Assembly: GCA_019359035.1 (NCBI GenBank)
Contig: JAHHIC010000087.1
Location: 1-64,000, forward strand
DNA length: 64,000 nt
Direction of reading: 5' to 3'
Source of the DNA: Scytonematopsis contorta HA4267-MV1
Lineage (GTDB): Bacteria > Cyanobacteriota > Cyanobacteriia > Cyanobacteriales > Nostocaceae
In this document: positions 34,475 through 42,709 of the stretch, one piece after another
Numbering within the stretch: the first letter of the stretch is position 1
Layout: each line of letters starts with the position of its first letter
Program-made: the position numbers and the translations under genes
Notes under the pieces: generated by a model
What the model was told of the DNA's origin: nothing
What the model saw: only the letters and a program-made list of their open reading frames with translations
Database searches by the model: none

Positions 34475-37270
34475 TCAGGTCATTCCCTGAGTAATAGGAA
34501 TTTGAATTACAAAACAAGCCCCGCTTCCAGGAGATGAAACACATTTAAAACTACCCTTATGTCGTTCCGTAATAATTTGATAACTAATCGACATTCCCAG
34601 TCCAGTACCTTTACCCACAGTTTTTGTAGTAAAGAAAGGGTCAAAAATACGATTTTGGATTTCCTGAGGTATTCCCAGACCATTATCACAAATTGTAATA
34701 CTTACAGCTTGTTTTTTTTCTATTAATTCTGTTTTGATACAAATAGTACTAGGATTTTCCTGAATTTCTGTAAGAGTTCGTTTTTGGTCGCGTTCTTCTA
34801 AAGCATCAATAGCATTGGCCAAAATATTCATAAAGACTTGATTCAATTGTCCAGCGTAACATTGGACAACTGGCAATTTCCCATACTCTTTGAATACTTC
34901 AATCCCTGGATATTCCTGTTTAGGTTTAAGACGATTTTGCAAAATCATTAAGGTGCTATCAATACCCTCATGGATTTCTGTATTTTTACATTCAGCTTCA
35001 TCCAAACGAGAGAAAGTGCGTAGTGATTTAACAATTTCTCTGATGCGTTCTGTTCCCACTTTCATCGATTTTAAAAGTTTGGTCAGGTCTTTTTGCAAAA
35101 ATTCAAAGTCAATTGCTTCTAATTCTTCTTCTATTTGTGATACTGGTTGAGGATAATTTTGTTGATAAAGTTGAACTAATCGCAGTAAATCTTCAGTATA
35201 ATCGCAAGCGTGAGTCAAATTACCATGAATAAAATTAACGGGATTATTAATTTCGTGAGCAACACCTGCGACCATTTGACCCAAGCTAGACATTTTTTCG
35301 CTTTGAATCATCTGAGTTTGGGTCTGCTGTAATTCGGTTAAAGTTTTTTCCAGTTCAATTGCCTTAGCTTTACTTTGAGTATAAAGTTCTGCTTGATTAA
35401 GAGCAATGGCTAATTGTCCCATTACTGATTGCATTAATTCTATTTCAGCATCACTCCAATCCCTAGTTTTGTTATAGTGCATACAATTAATTACAGCAAT
35501 GCTTCCTGCTCGCACTTGCATGGGAATCATCAAAGAAGCTTTCAATCCCAACATTTGTAAAACTTCTCGGATATCCAAATCTGTTTCTATTTCTACGTCA
35601 GGGACTTCAATTGGCTTTAATTGTAGAAGTTTTACAGTCAAACCTCTCACTTTAGCAATTGGGTAATGACCTGTTGTTTTCGGTATATCTGGTAAATGAG
35701 CTTCTTTGATACAATCCCAATATGGTTCTTCGGTTTCGCAACAGTACCAAGCAAAGCAACAACTGTCTAAATGAAATAAGTCACGAACCTCTTGTAATGT
35801 GTTTTCTAAAATTTCTTCAAAGTCCAGGGAACTGCGGATTTGTTTTGTTAGCAAGTTAAGAAGTTCTTCGCGTTGCGCTTGTTCTTCAAATAGTTGCTCT
35901 GAACGTTTGCGCTCCGTAATATCTACAGAAACACCTGTAACACCAATCACTTCACCAGAATCATTGCGAATTGGACAAAAGTGCGATTCAAAAAACATTC
36001 CTGCAATTTCTGGATATGTTGTCATTTCTTGACCAGTAAGCGCTTGGTCAATATCTGCTAAAATTTTAGGATAATCATGATACATGTCATATACGTTTTG
36101 ACCAACAACCTGTTCTGGTTGTAATCCCATTGCTTGTAAACCTTTGCCATCAGAAAGGGTAAAGCGTCCCTGATTATCCAATGCAAATAAAATTAGGGGA
36201 GCAGAAGAAATCACAGTGCGTAATTGTTGTTCTCGCAAGTACAGAATTTCTTCCGCTTCTTTGCGCTCTGTTATATCTCGAACAATGCCTTGAACTCCGA
36301 CAACTTTACCATCAATATCTTTAATCGGTGAAGAATTCGCGGTCAACCAGCGCATACTACCATTTTTATGTTTGCCACGAAACTCTAATCCTGCTTGTTT
36401 TTCACCTGTTTCAAAGCCTGCTTGTATAAACTTTATACAGGCTTGTACATCATCTGGATGAACAATAGGTATGAAAGTATTACCAATGAACTCCTCTATT
36501 TGATAGCCTAATAAATCAGTAAAATAGGGGGAAAGATAGCTAAACGTCATATTCGACGATAAGCAATAAAAAATATCGTTAGCGTTTTCTACAAGGTTAC
36601 GAAATAAAATATTATTTTCATTTGTACGAATTTGGGTTTCTAACTTATTATTTAATTCTATAAGCTTTAATTCAGTTTGTTCGCGCTCAATGGCTGCACC
36701 GAAAGTTAATGCAACTGACTTCAAGGCTATCTGTTCGCTACTTGACCATTGATGAGGGCTGTGGTAATTATCAAACTGAATAAAGCCCCACAGTTTGTTT
36801 TTGATTTGAATTGGAACTGCTAAAACCGAGCAAATCTCTTGAGATTCTAAAATTTCCTGTTCTTCTACAGGAAAATCTTTGACTAACCCACTAATAACCT
36901 TACCTTGCAAAAATAGTTCATACCAGCGGGGACAATAATCTTTACCAGCAAGGTTTTGCCACGCTAGATTGTTGATTCCTGGTAGAATTCCTTCGGCTAT
37001 CCACTCCCAACGTTGACTAATTGCTAATTCCCCAGTTGTAGGATGGGAATGATACTCAAAAATATAAACCTTATCAACCCCCAATGCTTTCCCTAATGCT
37101 GAAGAAGCTTTGTCTATCGAGGTTTCTAAGTCGGGGACAGACTGTAAGCAATCGGTTGCTATCGCGATACCTTCTATAAGGTAATCCCGTGACTTAATTT
37201 CATCAACAGATGGCTTGTTTGGGAAACAAACTGACTGATTTTGGCGATTAGTTGTCAGGATGTCGGACAT
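34475..37270 (-). CDS. multi-sensor histidine kinase (GAF-PAS-PAS-GAF-HK)
   Basis: 931 aa, soluble. GAF-like domain about 30-200 (GVDKVYIFEYHSHPTTGE; ICSVLAVPIQIKNKLWGFIQFD). PAS 1 about 215-340 with PAC motif GVQGIVRDITERKEAEE, PAS 2 about 345-460 with GVTGVSVDITERKRSEQ, and GAF 2 about 475-650 (CCFAWYCCETEEPYWD; SLMIPMQVRAGSIAVINCMHY). A coiled coil leads to HisKA with H672 in GVAHEINNPVNF; HATPase carries DNGLGIPQEIQNRIFDPFFTTK and GKGTGLGMSISYQII. The CC pair in GAF 2 might bind a cofactor, but no canonical phytochrome Cys pattern is certain. No receiver domain. The C-terminal core is paralogous to the next kinase, suggesting duplication with sensor swapping. Confidence 0.92.
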   Translation of the reverse strand: MSDILTTNRQNQSVCFPNKPSVDEIKSRDYLIEGIAIATDCLQSVPDLETSIDKASSALGKALGVDKVYIFEYHSHPTTGELAISQRWEWIAEGILPGINNLAWQNLAGKDYCPRWYELFLQGKVISGLVKDFPVEEQEILESQEICSVLAVPIQIKNKLWGFIQFDNYHSPHQWSSSEQIALKSVALTFGAAIEREQTELKLIELNNKLETQIRTNENNILFRNLVENANDIFYCLSSNMTFSYLSPYFTDLLGYQIEEFIGNTFIPIVHPDDVQACIKFIQAGFETGEKQAGLEFRGKHKNGSMRWLTANSSPIKDIDGKVVGVQGIVRDITERKEAEEILYLREQQLRTVISSAPLILFALDNQGRFTLSDGKGLQAMGLQPEQVVGQNVYDMYHDYPKILADIDQALTGQEMTTYPEIAGMFFESHFCPIRNDSGEVIGVTGVSVDITERKRSEQLFEEQAQREELLNLLTKQIRSSLDFEEILENTLQEVRDLFHLDSCCFAWYCCETEEPYWDCIKEAHLPDIPKTTGHYPIAKVRGLTVKLLQLKPIEVPDVEIETDLDIREVLQMLGLKASLMIPMQVRAGSIAVINCMHYNKTRDWSDAEIELMQSVMGQLAIALNQAELYTQSKAKAIELEKTLTELQQTQTQMIQSEKMSSLGQMVAGVAHEINNPVNFIHGNLTHACDYTEDLLRLVQLYQQNYPQPVSQIEEELEAIDFEFLQKDLTKLLKSMKVGTERIREIVKSLRTFSRLDEAECKNTEIHEGIDSTLMILQNRLKPKQEYPGIEVFKEYGKLPVVQCYAGQLNQVFMNILANAIDALEERDQKRTLTEIQENPSTICIKTELIEKKQAVSITICDNGLGIPQEIQNRIFDPFFTTKTVGKGTGLGMSISYQIITERHKGSFKCVSSPGSGACFVIQIPITQGMT

Positions 37271-37423
37271 AGGGGGTTTGCAGTTAACTGGGTTGATTTA
37301 GCCTTTGTCATCTTGTTTTATTCTGCCCAAATTAATTGTGAATATTGGCATAGATTGAGTATTTTTTGGGTAAAGTAACAAAATTTATACTTCATCCGAA
37401 TAAATACTTATGTAGCAGAATTA

Positions 37424-39712
37424 TTAAAGACATACAGGAATTTCAATTACAAATTTTGCCCCCTCTCCAGGTATAGACTTGCACCAAATCTTTCCACGGT
37501 GTTTTTCTACAATAATTTGATAACTAATATATAAGCCTAATCCAGTTCCTTTTCCAACAGGCTTAGTCGTAAAAAATGGGTCAAATAATTTGCTAATAAT
37601 GTTTTCTGAAATACCAGCGCCATTATCAGCGATAGATATTAATACTGTATTTTCTGTTGTCTCCTGGGTGTCAATCAAAATTGTTGGGATACTATCATTA
37701 TCTATCTTTTTATTACTCCACGCTTCATCTAATATATCAATGGCATTAGAAATAATATTAATAAATACTTGATTAAGTTGTGCTGGATAGCATTCAATCT
37801 GTGGCAATTTATTATATTCCTTAATAATTTTGATGTCTGGACGTCTTGCTTGTGTTTGAATACGATGTTGTAATAGCATTAAGCTGTTGTCAAGACCTTG
37901 GTGTATATCTACTTTTTTAATTCCTGTTTCATCAAGACGCGAAAAGTTACGTAATGATAAAACAATTTCGCGAATACGTTGTGTACCAAATTTCATAGAA
38001 TGCAGTATTTTAGCTAAGTCTTCTTTAAGGAAATGAATATCTGTCTCATCCAGCAAAGCTTGAATTTTTTCCGGTGGTTGGGGATAATTTTCTTGATAGA
38101 CTTGTAGTAATTGCAGTAAATCTTGTGTGTAGTTGTCTACATAAGTAATATTCCCGTAAATAAAACTAGCTGGATTGTTGATTTCATGTGCTACTCCTGC
38201 AACCATTTGTCCTAAAGAGGACATTTTTTCGTTTTGTACCAGGTGTGCTTGAGTTTGTTTAAGTTCTTGCAGTGTGTTTTCTAGTTCTTTTGTTCTTTGG
38301 TTGACACGAGTTTCTAATTCTTGGTTTGTTGTTTCTAATTCTATATTTGCATCTTGTAGTTGTTGATTAGTTTTCTCTAAGACTGTAAAATAATCTCTTA
38401 ATTGTTTTGCCATTCGGTTAAATGAACGACCGAGAATATTCAATTCATTAATGCTACTTTCTTGCACAGTTTGATGAAGCATTCCACCTGAAATTGATAT
38501 GGATACCTGACTTAAATTCAAAATAGGCTTGATAATTAAATTAGATGTGAATATTCCTAAAATAATTGTAATAATCAATGCCGCAACAGATAATAAAATT
38601 GTAGTGCGAGTATTAGCATTTATTTCTGCCATAAAGTCCGATTCGGGTACAGCTACTACCACAAGCCAGTCTAAACCATACTCGTCTTTCCACGGTGTTA
38701 AATGAACAAAATAAAGTTCGTTGTCAAAGACCATATCAATATAATGATTACTTTGGATAGTTAAAAACGAGTTAAACTGTTTTTGTATTTTAGCGGCAAT
38801 ATTACGAATTAAGGGGTCTGGACTTTTAAGAGCACTATATCGTTCCGTTTTGCCATTAACTTTCGATAAGATTGGGCTTTTACTAGAACTACCTATTAAT
38901 AATCCATTTCTTTCAATAACAAAAATATTTCCTTTAGGACTAATCTTCAAGTTACTAAGGAACTCATTGATGTTAGTCAGCAGCATGTCTACGGCAACTA
39001 TACCAACTAGCTTTCCATTTTTATCAAAAATTGAAGTTCTAGCAGGTATTGCAACATAATTTTCATAACCAATATTAGAGTCGGGAGAATTATTTTGTAG
39101 AGTTTTACCTGAAGTATAAATTTCAACACTCCCTACATCTAAAGTAAAGATTTTACCCCAAATAGGCTTATCTGTTTTAATTGCTTCCTTATAACTTTCT
39201 AGTGACCTTGCATCAAAATCATAGCTTTGTAATAACTTATTTCTATTCCCCTGGTCGTCAGCAAGATAGTCCGAACCTTTACCTTTCCCTCGGTTTTCAT
39301 AAAGTGCTAAATCTACACCGTTTAGCCAGCGTCCTGCTCCTGCTTCTCTACCCTCGCTGGTAACATAACCGATATAGCTAATGTTTTTAAAGGCTTTTGC
39401 TTGCATCCAAAAATATTGTTCGTTTGCTTTCTGGTTTCTGAATTTGAGTCTACCCATAGCAATAGCATCAGCGTTCATTTGGTTAAGCTGCTGTGGTAAA
39501 GCCAAATATTTATCTAGGTGTCCATCAACTTGTTGAGCAGCTTTATCCATTATTTGATGTGCTAAGTTATTAACAGCTTTTTTCCCTTGCATAAACGAGA
39601 GAAATCCCACTAAACTGACAGCAGCAAAGATTTGCAAGACAAATGGTACAACAAGAAGCAAGCGGAGGGGTATGTTTTTGATTAACTGGGTTTTTTTATA
39701 ATTTTTTTGCAT
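37424..39712 (-). CDS. Cache-HAMP sensor histidine kinase
   Basis: 762 aa. TM1 about 17-37; extracytoplasmic double-Cache sensor about 45-365 with YIGYVTSEGREAGAGRWLNG, IPARTSIFDKNGKLVGIVAVDMLL and WLVVVAVPESDFM; TM2 about 372-394; HAMP about 395-445. A coiled coil with QQLQDANIELETTNQELETR precedes HisKA (H509 in GVAHEINNPASFIYG) and HATPase (DNGAGISENIISKLFDPFFTTKPVGKGTGLGLYIS). Catalytic boxes are intact. Cache domains usually sense small extracellular ligands such as amino acids or carboxylates. It lies 153 bp upstream of, and on the same strand as, the PAS/GAF kinase. Confidence 0.93.
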   Translation of the reverse strand: MQKNYKKTQLIKNIPLRLLLVVPFVLQIFAAVSLVGFLSFMQGKKAVNNLAHQIMDKAAQQVDGHLDKYLALPQQLNQMNADAIAMGRLKFRNQKANEQYFWMQAKAFKNISYIGYVTSEGREAGAGRWLNGVDLALYENRGKGKGSDYLADDQGNRNKLLQSYDFDARSLESYKEAIKTDKPIWGKIFTLDVGSVEIYTSGKTLQNNSPDSNIGYENYVAIPARTSIFDKNGKLVGIVAVDMLLTNINEFLSNLKISPKGNIFVIERNGLLIGSSSKSPILSKVNGKTERYSALKSPDPLIRNIAAKIQKQFNSFLTIQSNHYIDMVFDNELYFVHLTPWKDEYGLDWLVVVAVPESDFMAEINANTRTTILLSVAALIITIILGIFTSNLIIKPILNLSQVSISISGGMLHQTVQESSINELNILGRSFNRMAKQLRDYFTVLEKTNQQLQDANIELETTNQELETRVNQRTKELENTLQELKQTQAHLVQNEKMSSLGQMVAGVAHEINNPASFIYGNITYVDNYTQDLLQLLQVYQENYPQPPEKIQALLDETDIHFLKEDLAKILHSMKFGTQRIREIVLSLRNFSRLDETGIKKVDIHQGLDNSLMLLQHRIQTQARRPDIKIIKEYNKLPQIECYPAQLNQVFINIISNAIDILDEAWSNKKIDNDSIPTILIDTQETTENTVLISIADNGAGISENIISKLFDPFFTTKPVGKGTGLGLYISYQIIVEKHRGKIWCKSIPGEGAKFVIEIPVCL

Positions 39713-39736
39713 TGCGGTTACTCATAGTGTATTGGT

Positions 39737-39906
39737 TACGAAACTGAACCATTTCGCTAAAGCTGGGGTATTCGTTGTGTAGTAATTTTAATAAGTACAG
39801 GCTTTTGGTTGTTTTTACGGATGCCTTTGTATCGCCAAGTTGTTGAGCCTATGTGTATTTGCTCTTGAGTGTTATACCCTGAAATCTTGATTGTTCCCTC
39901 AGCCAT
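39737..39906 (-). pseudogene. N-terminal scrap of a Ser/Thr multi-kinase
   Basis: From ATG 39906 the minus strand reads ISGYNTQEQIHIGSTTWRYK, then GIRKNNQKPVLIKITTQRIP and reaches stops at 39757 and 39737. This matches the start of the kinase domain (glycine loop and VxIK lysine) of very large cyanobacterial STK-ATPase-histidine kinase proteins. The rest is missing. Confidence 0.45.
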
Positions 39907-40002
39907 GACTTACACCGCTAGCAAAGTAAAATTTCTCTCACTTTCTAGTATTCCCAATGTTTGGGGTGTTATATCACTTTTGGGTAAACCAGGTTTGGGT
40001 AA

Positions 40003-40052
40003 ACCAGGGAATCAATTAAGAGTCTAATAGCTAAAGTCCTCTAAAAGAGGAC
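40003..40052. repeat. half copy of the 42.3-kb MITE arm
   Basis: CCAGGGAATCAATTAAGAGT followed by a TAGCTAAAGTCCTCT...AGAGGACT hairpin matches one arm of the element at 42258-42459. It lies just before the Rpn fragment. Confidence 0.65.
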
Positions 40053-40060
40053 TAATAATA

Positions 40061-40513
40061 ATACCAATACTTGAGGGAGGCAATAACGAATCGGCACTTC
40101 AACAAGCATTACAAATGATTCGTGCTGACGAAGAATTGAGTCAATTAGAAACTGTTTTAGCTTTTTTTGCTACATTTGTTTTAGATAGCGAACTTGTTCA
40201 ACAAATCATGAGGTGGGATAAAGCCGTGTTAACTGAATCTCCTTGGTATCAAGAAATTTTGCGAGAAGGTGAGAAACTAGGTGAGCAACGAGGTGAGCAA
40301 CGAGGTAAAGAACTAGGAAGGATTGAGATGATTTTAGAAGTTAAATTTAGCACCGGAGGTCTGAATCTAATGCCAGAAATTACTGAGATTGATGATTTGG
40401 AACAGTTAAAAGCAATTCAGCATGGAATTATGGCGTTAAATACTCTGGGTGAAGTACGGAGATTTATTGAAAGTCTTAAATCCGTTTATTTACAGCAGTT
40501 TTCACTCATTTAG
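40061..40513 (+). pseudogene. Rpn-family nuclease (PD-(D/E)XK), C-terminal fragment
   Basis: The frame is open from about 40061 and has an ATG at 40115 (132 aa). It starts mid-protein with ESALQQALQMIRADEELSQL and continues WYQEILREGEKLGEQRGEQRGKELG, a charged repeat typical of Rpn/YhgA and DUF4351 proteins. It ends in LMPEITEIDDLEQLKAIQHGIMALNTLGEVRRF. The N-terminal catalytic nuclease domain is absent, replaced by the MITE half copy. The ATG could still yield a non-catalytic protein. Confidence 0.7.
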
Positions 40514-40541
40514 ACCACGCTGCACAAATTTAAACCTTTGG

Positions 40542-40567
40542 TAGAGACCGAATTAATTCGGTCTCTA
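40542..40567. repeat. 26-bp perfect palindrome (copy 2)
   Basis: Identical to the palindrome at 6011-6036. It follows the Rpn fragment by about 30 bp. Confidence 0.85.
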
Positions 40568-40621
40568 CTGCGGTCTAAAACTTAATAATCAATATTTATT
40601 TATAAATTAAGCTTTAAATTA

Positions 40622-41500
40622 TCACCGTTGGGATGGGAAAAAAAGCACGGGATACCAACTGTAACGCAATATTTCAGCCGCAAAACTGGAAACCAGCCAT
40701 TCCTGGATTTTACCTATTGTTCCTGAAGACACTGCTATTATAGTAATATCACTCATCGCAGCCGTGTCTAAAATCTGAGTGACAATGTTTCCTTCCCGAA
40801 CTTCTGTCTCTACTTGTAAATTTACTCCTTCCAAATCAGCTTTAATCTGAGACATGGTTTCATGAGCTTGCTGTGGTAGGATTTTTCTGGACATTTCTCT
40901 GCGACCAGTATTTTCTATAACCCAGCAAAGTTTACAATGTTCTAAAAATCTACCCGATTGTTGTTGAGCTAATTGCTTTATCTGTTGTACCAAATAATTC
41001 GCGGCTTTACTATCGTTGTAAGGAATTAGCAATGAACGGAAAAGGTGTTGACAACGGAGTATTAATTCCTCTGAGGTGTAAACGGAAATTAATTGAGGAC
41101 GAAGTACTAGTAGAGGAATCTTTGTTTGGTAAGATAATTCAGCCATTGTACTACCCAATAGTTTTTCTGTGAGTAAGCTACGGCTTTGAGAACCAAGTAT
41201 AACCAATTGTGACTGATTGGTCTGGGTTATCTTAAGAATTGTCTCAACGGATTTTCCTGATTGGACTTCTATTTTTATTTCTATATTTGAATGATTTTCC
41301 CCGACTGCTTCTGCTAATCTGGTTTGAGCTTCTTCTACTTTTTCATTATCAACTCGTGTTACAACGCCTTTTTCCCACAAAGGAACAACGTGGAGAAAAA
41401 CAATTTGTTTTATTCCAGCAAGCGCAAGACTGGGAGCAAAATCTGCTAGACGATGCAAACCGTCGGAAAAATCGGTGCAAATTATAATTCTTTCAAACAT
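40622..41500 (-). CDS. tandem universal stress protein
   Basis: 292 aa with two UspA domains. Domain 1 (about 1-142) begins FERIIICTDFSDGLHRLADF and ends with the ATP-binding signature GSQSRSLLTEKLLGSTMAEL then PLLVLRP. Domain 2 (about 150-292) is more degenerate: LLIPYNDSKAANYLVQQI and TIIAVSSGTIGKIQEWLVSSFAAEILRYSWYPVLFF, without a complete nucleotide motif. Tandem Usp proteins commonly bind ATP only in one half. Cytosolic. It lies upstream of nothing obvious; the GNAT gene is transcribed in the same direction 70 bp away. Confidence 0.88.
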   Translation of the reverse strand: MFERIIICTDFSDGLHRLADFAPSLALAGIKQIVFLHVVPLWEKGVVTRVDNEKVEEAQTRLAEAVGENHSNIEIKIEVQSGKSVETILKITQTNQSQLVILGSQSRSLLTEKLLGSTMAELSYQTKIPLLVLRPQLISVYTSEELILRCQHLFRSLLIPYNDSKAANYLVQQIKQLAQQQSGRFLEHCKLCWVIENTGRREMSRKILPQQAHETMSQIKADLEGVNLQVETEVREGNIVTQILDTAAMSDITIIAVSSGTIGKIQEWLVSSFAAEILRYSWYPVLFFPSQR

Positions 41501-41570
41501 AAATCATTTTATATTTTTTACCCAACTGCATTGTATGATGTAAAACTAAGCTTTTAAAGCAATTATTTAA

Positions 41571-42179
41571 CTAAGTTTTTTGATTTGCTTGGAACATGAA
41601 CCAAACTTTTAAGCCATGCAAGTCGGCTATTGTAGAAACACGGTAGCCAAAACGTTCGTAGTAAGCTATATTTTTTTCTTTCTCCGTATCGAGAGCGACC
41701 CCACAAGAGTAAGGATGCTCGGTTGACATTTCGTGTAATTTTTCTAAGAGTGCGCTACCAATACCTTTTCCCTGACTCTTGGGATGTACTGCCAGAGTGT
41801 TGAGATAAAAATGAGGTTGTATGGGTTTATTTGCATCTCCAAGATTAATGTATGCATCAATTCGCATCACAGCTTCCTCACCCACTTCTGTTTTTAGTTG
41901 CTTTTTCAGCGGTGCGATCGCAATTTCGATATCGTTCTGTGATTCTTCTGGTGGGCTGACAAAAGCGACTCCCTGTAACTCATCTTCGATAAAAGCACCT
42001 AAAAGCAGGCCGTTGATAATTTCTTTTATGTCACAGACGTATTGCCAAAAGTATTTCCCTGAATTTTGGTACTCTGAGCCAAAGAAGAATTGCATAAGCG
42101 GGTCACCATAAAAGGCTGCGGAGAAAACTTCTATGGCATTTTCTATATGTTTTGCTTCCAAGTGGGTAATTTTAACCAT
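41571..42179 (-). CDS. GNAT family N-acetyltransferase
   Basis: 202 aa. Motif A for acetyl-CoA binding is clear: LNTLAVHPKSQGKGIGSALLEKLHEM (Q/R-x-x-G-x-G as QGKGIG). Motif B is NIAYYERFGYRV. The N-terminal half (ENAIEVFSAAFYGDPLMQFFF) matches cyanobacterial GNATs of unknown substrate. A HIP1 octamer (GCGATCGC) falls inside the gene at 41914-41921, the only one I noticed in the window. Confidence 0.88.
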   Translation of the reverse strand: MVKITHLEAKHIENAIEVFSAAFYGDPLMQFFFGSEYQNSGKYFWQYVCDIKEIINGLLLGAFIEDELQGVAFVSPPEESQNDIEIAIAPLKKQLKTEVGEEAVMRIDAYINLGDANKPIQPHFYLNTLAVHPKSQGKGIGSALLEKLHEMSTEHPYSCGVALDTEKEKNIAYYERFGYRVSTIADLHGLKVWFMFQANQKT

Positions 42180-42257
42180 AAGTTAGACTGTGTTTTATAC
42201 TACAATAATTATTTACTACTTAAAGGGTATTTATTAAGAAAACATTAAGCATTATTC

Positions 42258-42459
42258 ATACCACAAGCCAGGGAATAAATTAAGAGTCTGAAAGCTAAAG
42301 TCCTCTTTTAGAGGACTGAGTAATACATCCAAAGCAAATATTTTACAAAATTTAAAATACTCCCAAAATATTATTTATTCTTAGTCCTCTTTAGAGGACT
42401 TTAGCTTTTAGACTCTTAATTTATTCCCTGGATTCCCTGGATTCCCTGGCTTGTGGTAT
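42258..42459. mobile_element. MITE-like inverted-repeat element
   Basis: Ends ATACCACAAGCCAGGGAAT (left, from 42258) and its complement (right, to 42459) begin arms of about 60 bp. Each arm contains AATTAAGAGTCT and an inner hairpin AGTCCTCT...AGAGGACT. The right arm has two extra 9-bp units (GATTCCCTG repeated), so the arms differ by repeat expansion. No coding capacity. A partial arm is at 40003. Confidence 0.8.
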
Positions 42460-42610
42460 ACATAACGCTTAATTTAATTTTTTATTTATAAACACCCTCT
42501 TAAAGATTCGTTATCAAATACTAGAAAGCGCAACAATTCATTATATAAGTATCGGCAGATGTATTAACAGAATCAAGGTTATGCGCTCTAGGAATTAATA
42601 ACCGCATTCC

Positions 42611-42624
42611 GTATCAATCGTTAC
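42611..42624 (+). promoter_or_regulatory. NtcA-binding site upstream of nirB
   Basis: GTATCAATCGTTAC fits the NtcA consensus GTA-N8-TAC exactly. It lies 86 bp before the nirB ATG, with TAATTT-like sequence about 14 bp downstream as a possible -10. NtcA is the global nitrogen activator of cyanobacteria, so expression under ammonium limitation is inferred. Confidence 0.75.
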
Positions 42625-42709
42625 AATTTGTTAACTCTAATTTTTTAGGCTTATATGCAGGGAGCAAATCCAAGCGTAGAAAATTTCCTGGTAGAAATTT
42701 CCTGAAATT

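Larger units (their letters stand above)
42180..42709. other. nirB upstream region
   Basis: 530 bp holding the MITE-like element and then the nirB promoter with an NtcA site. No reading frame is supported. Confidence 0.7.
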
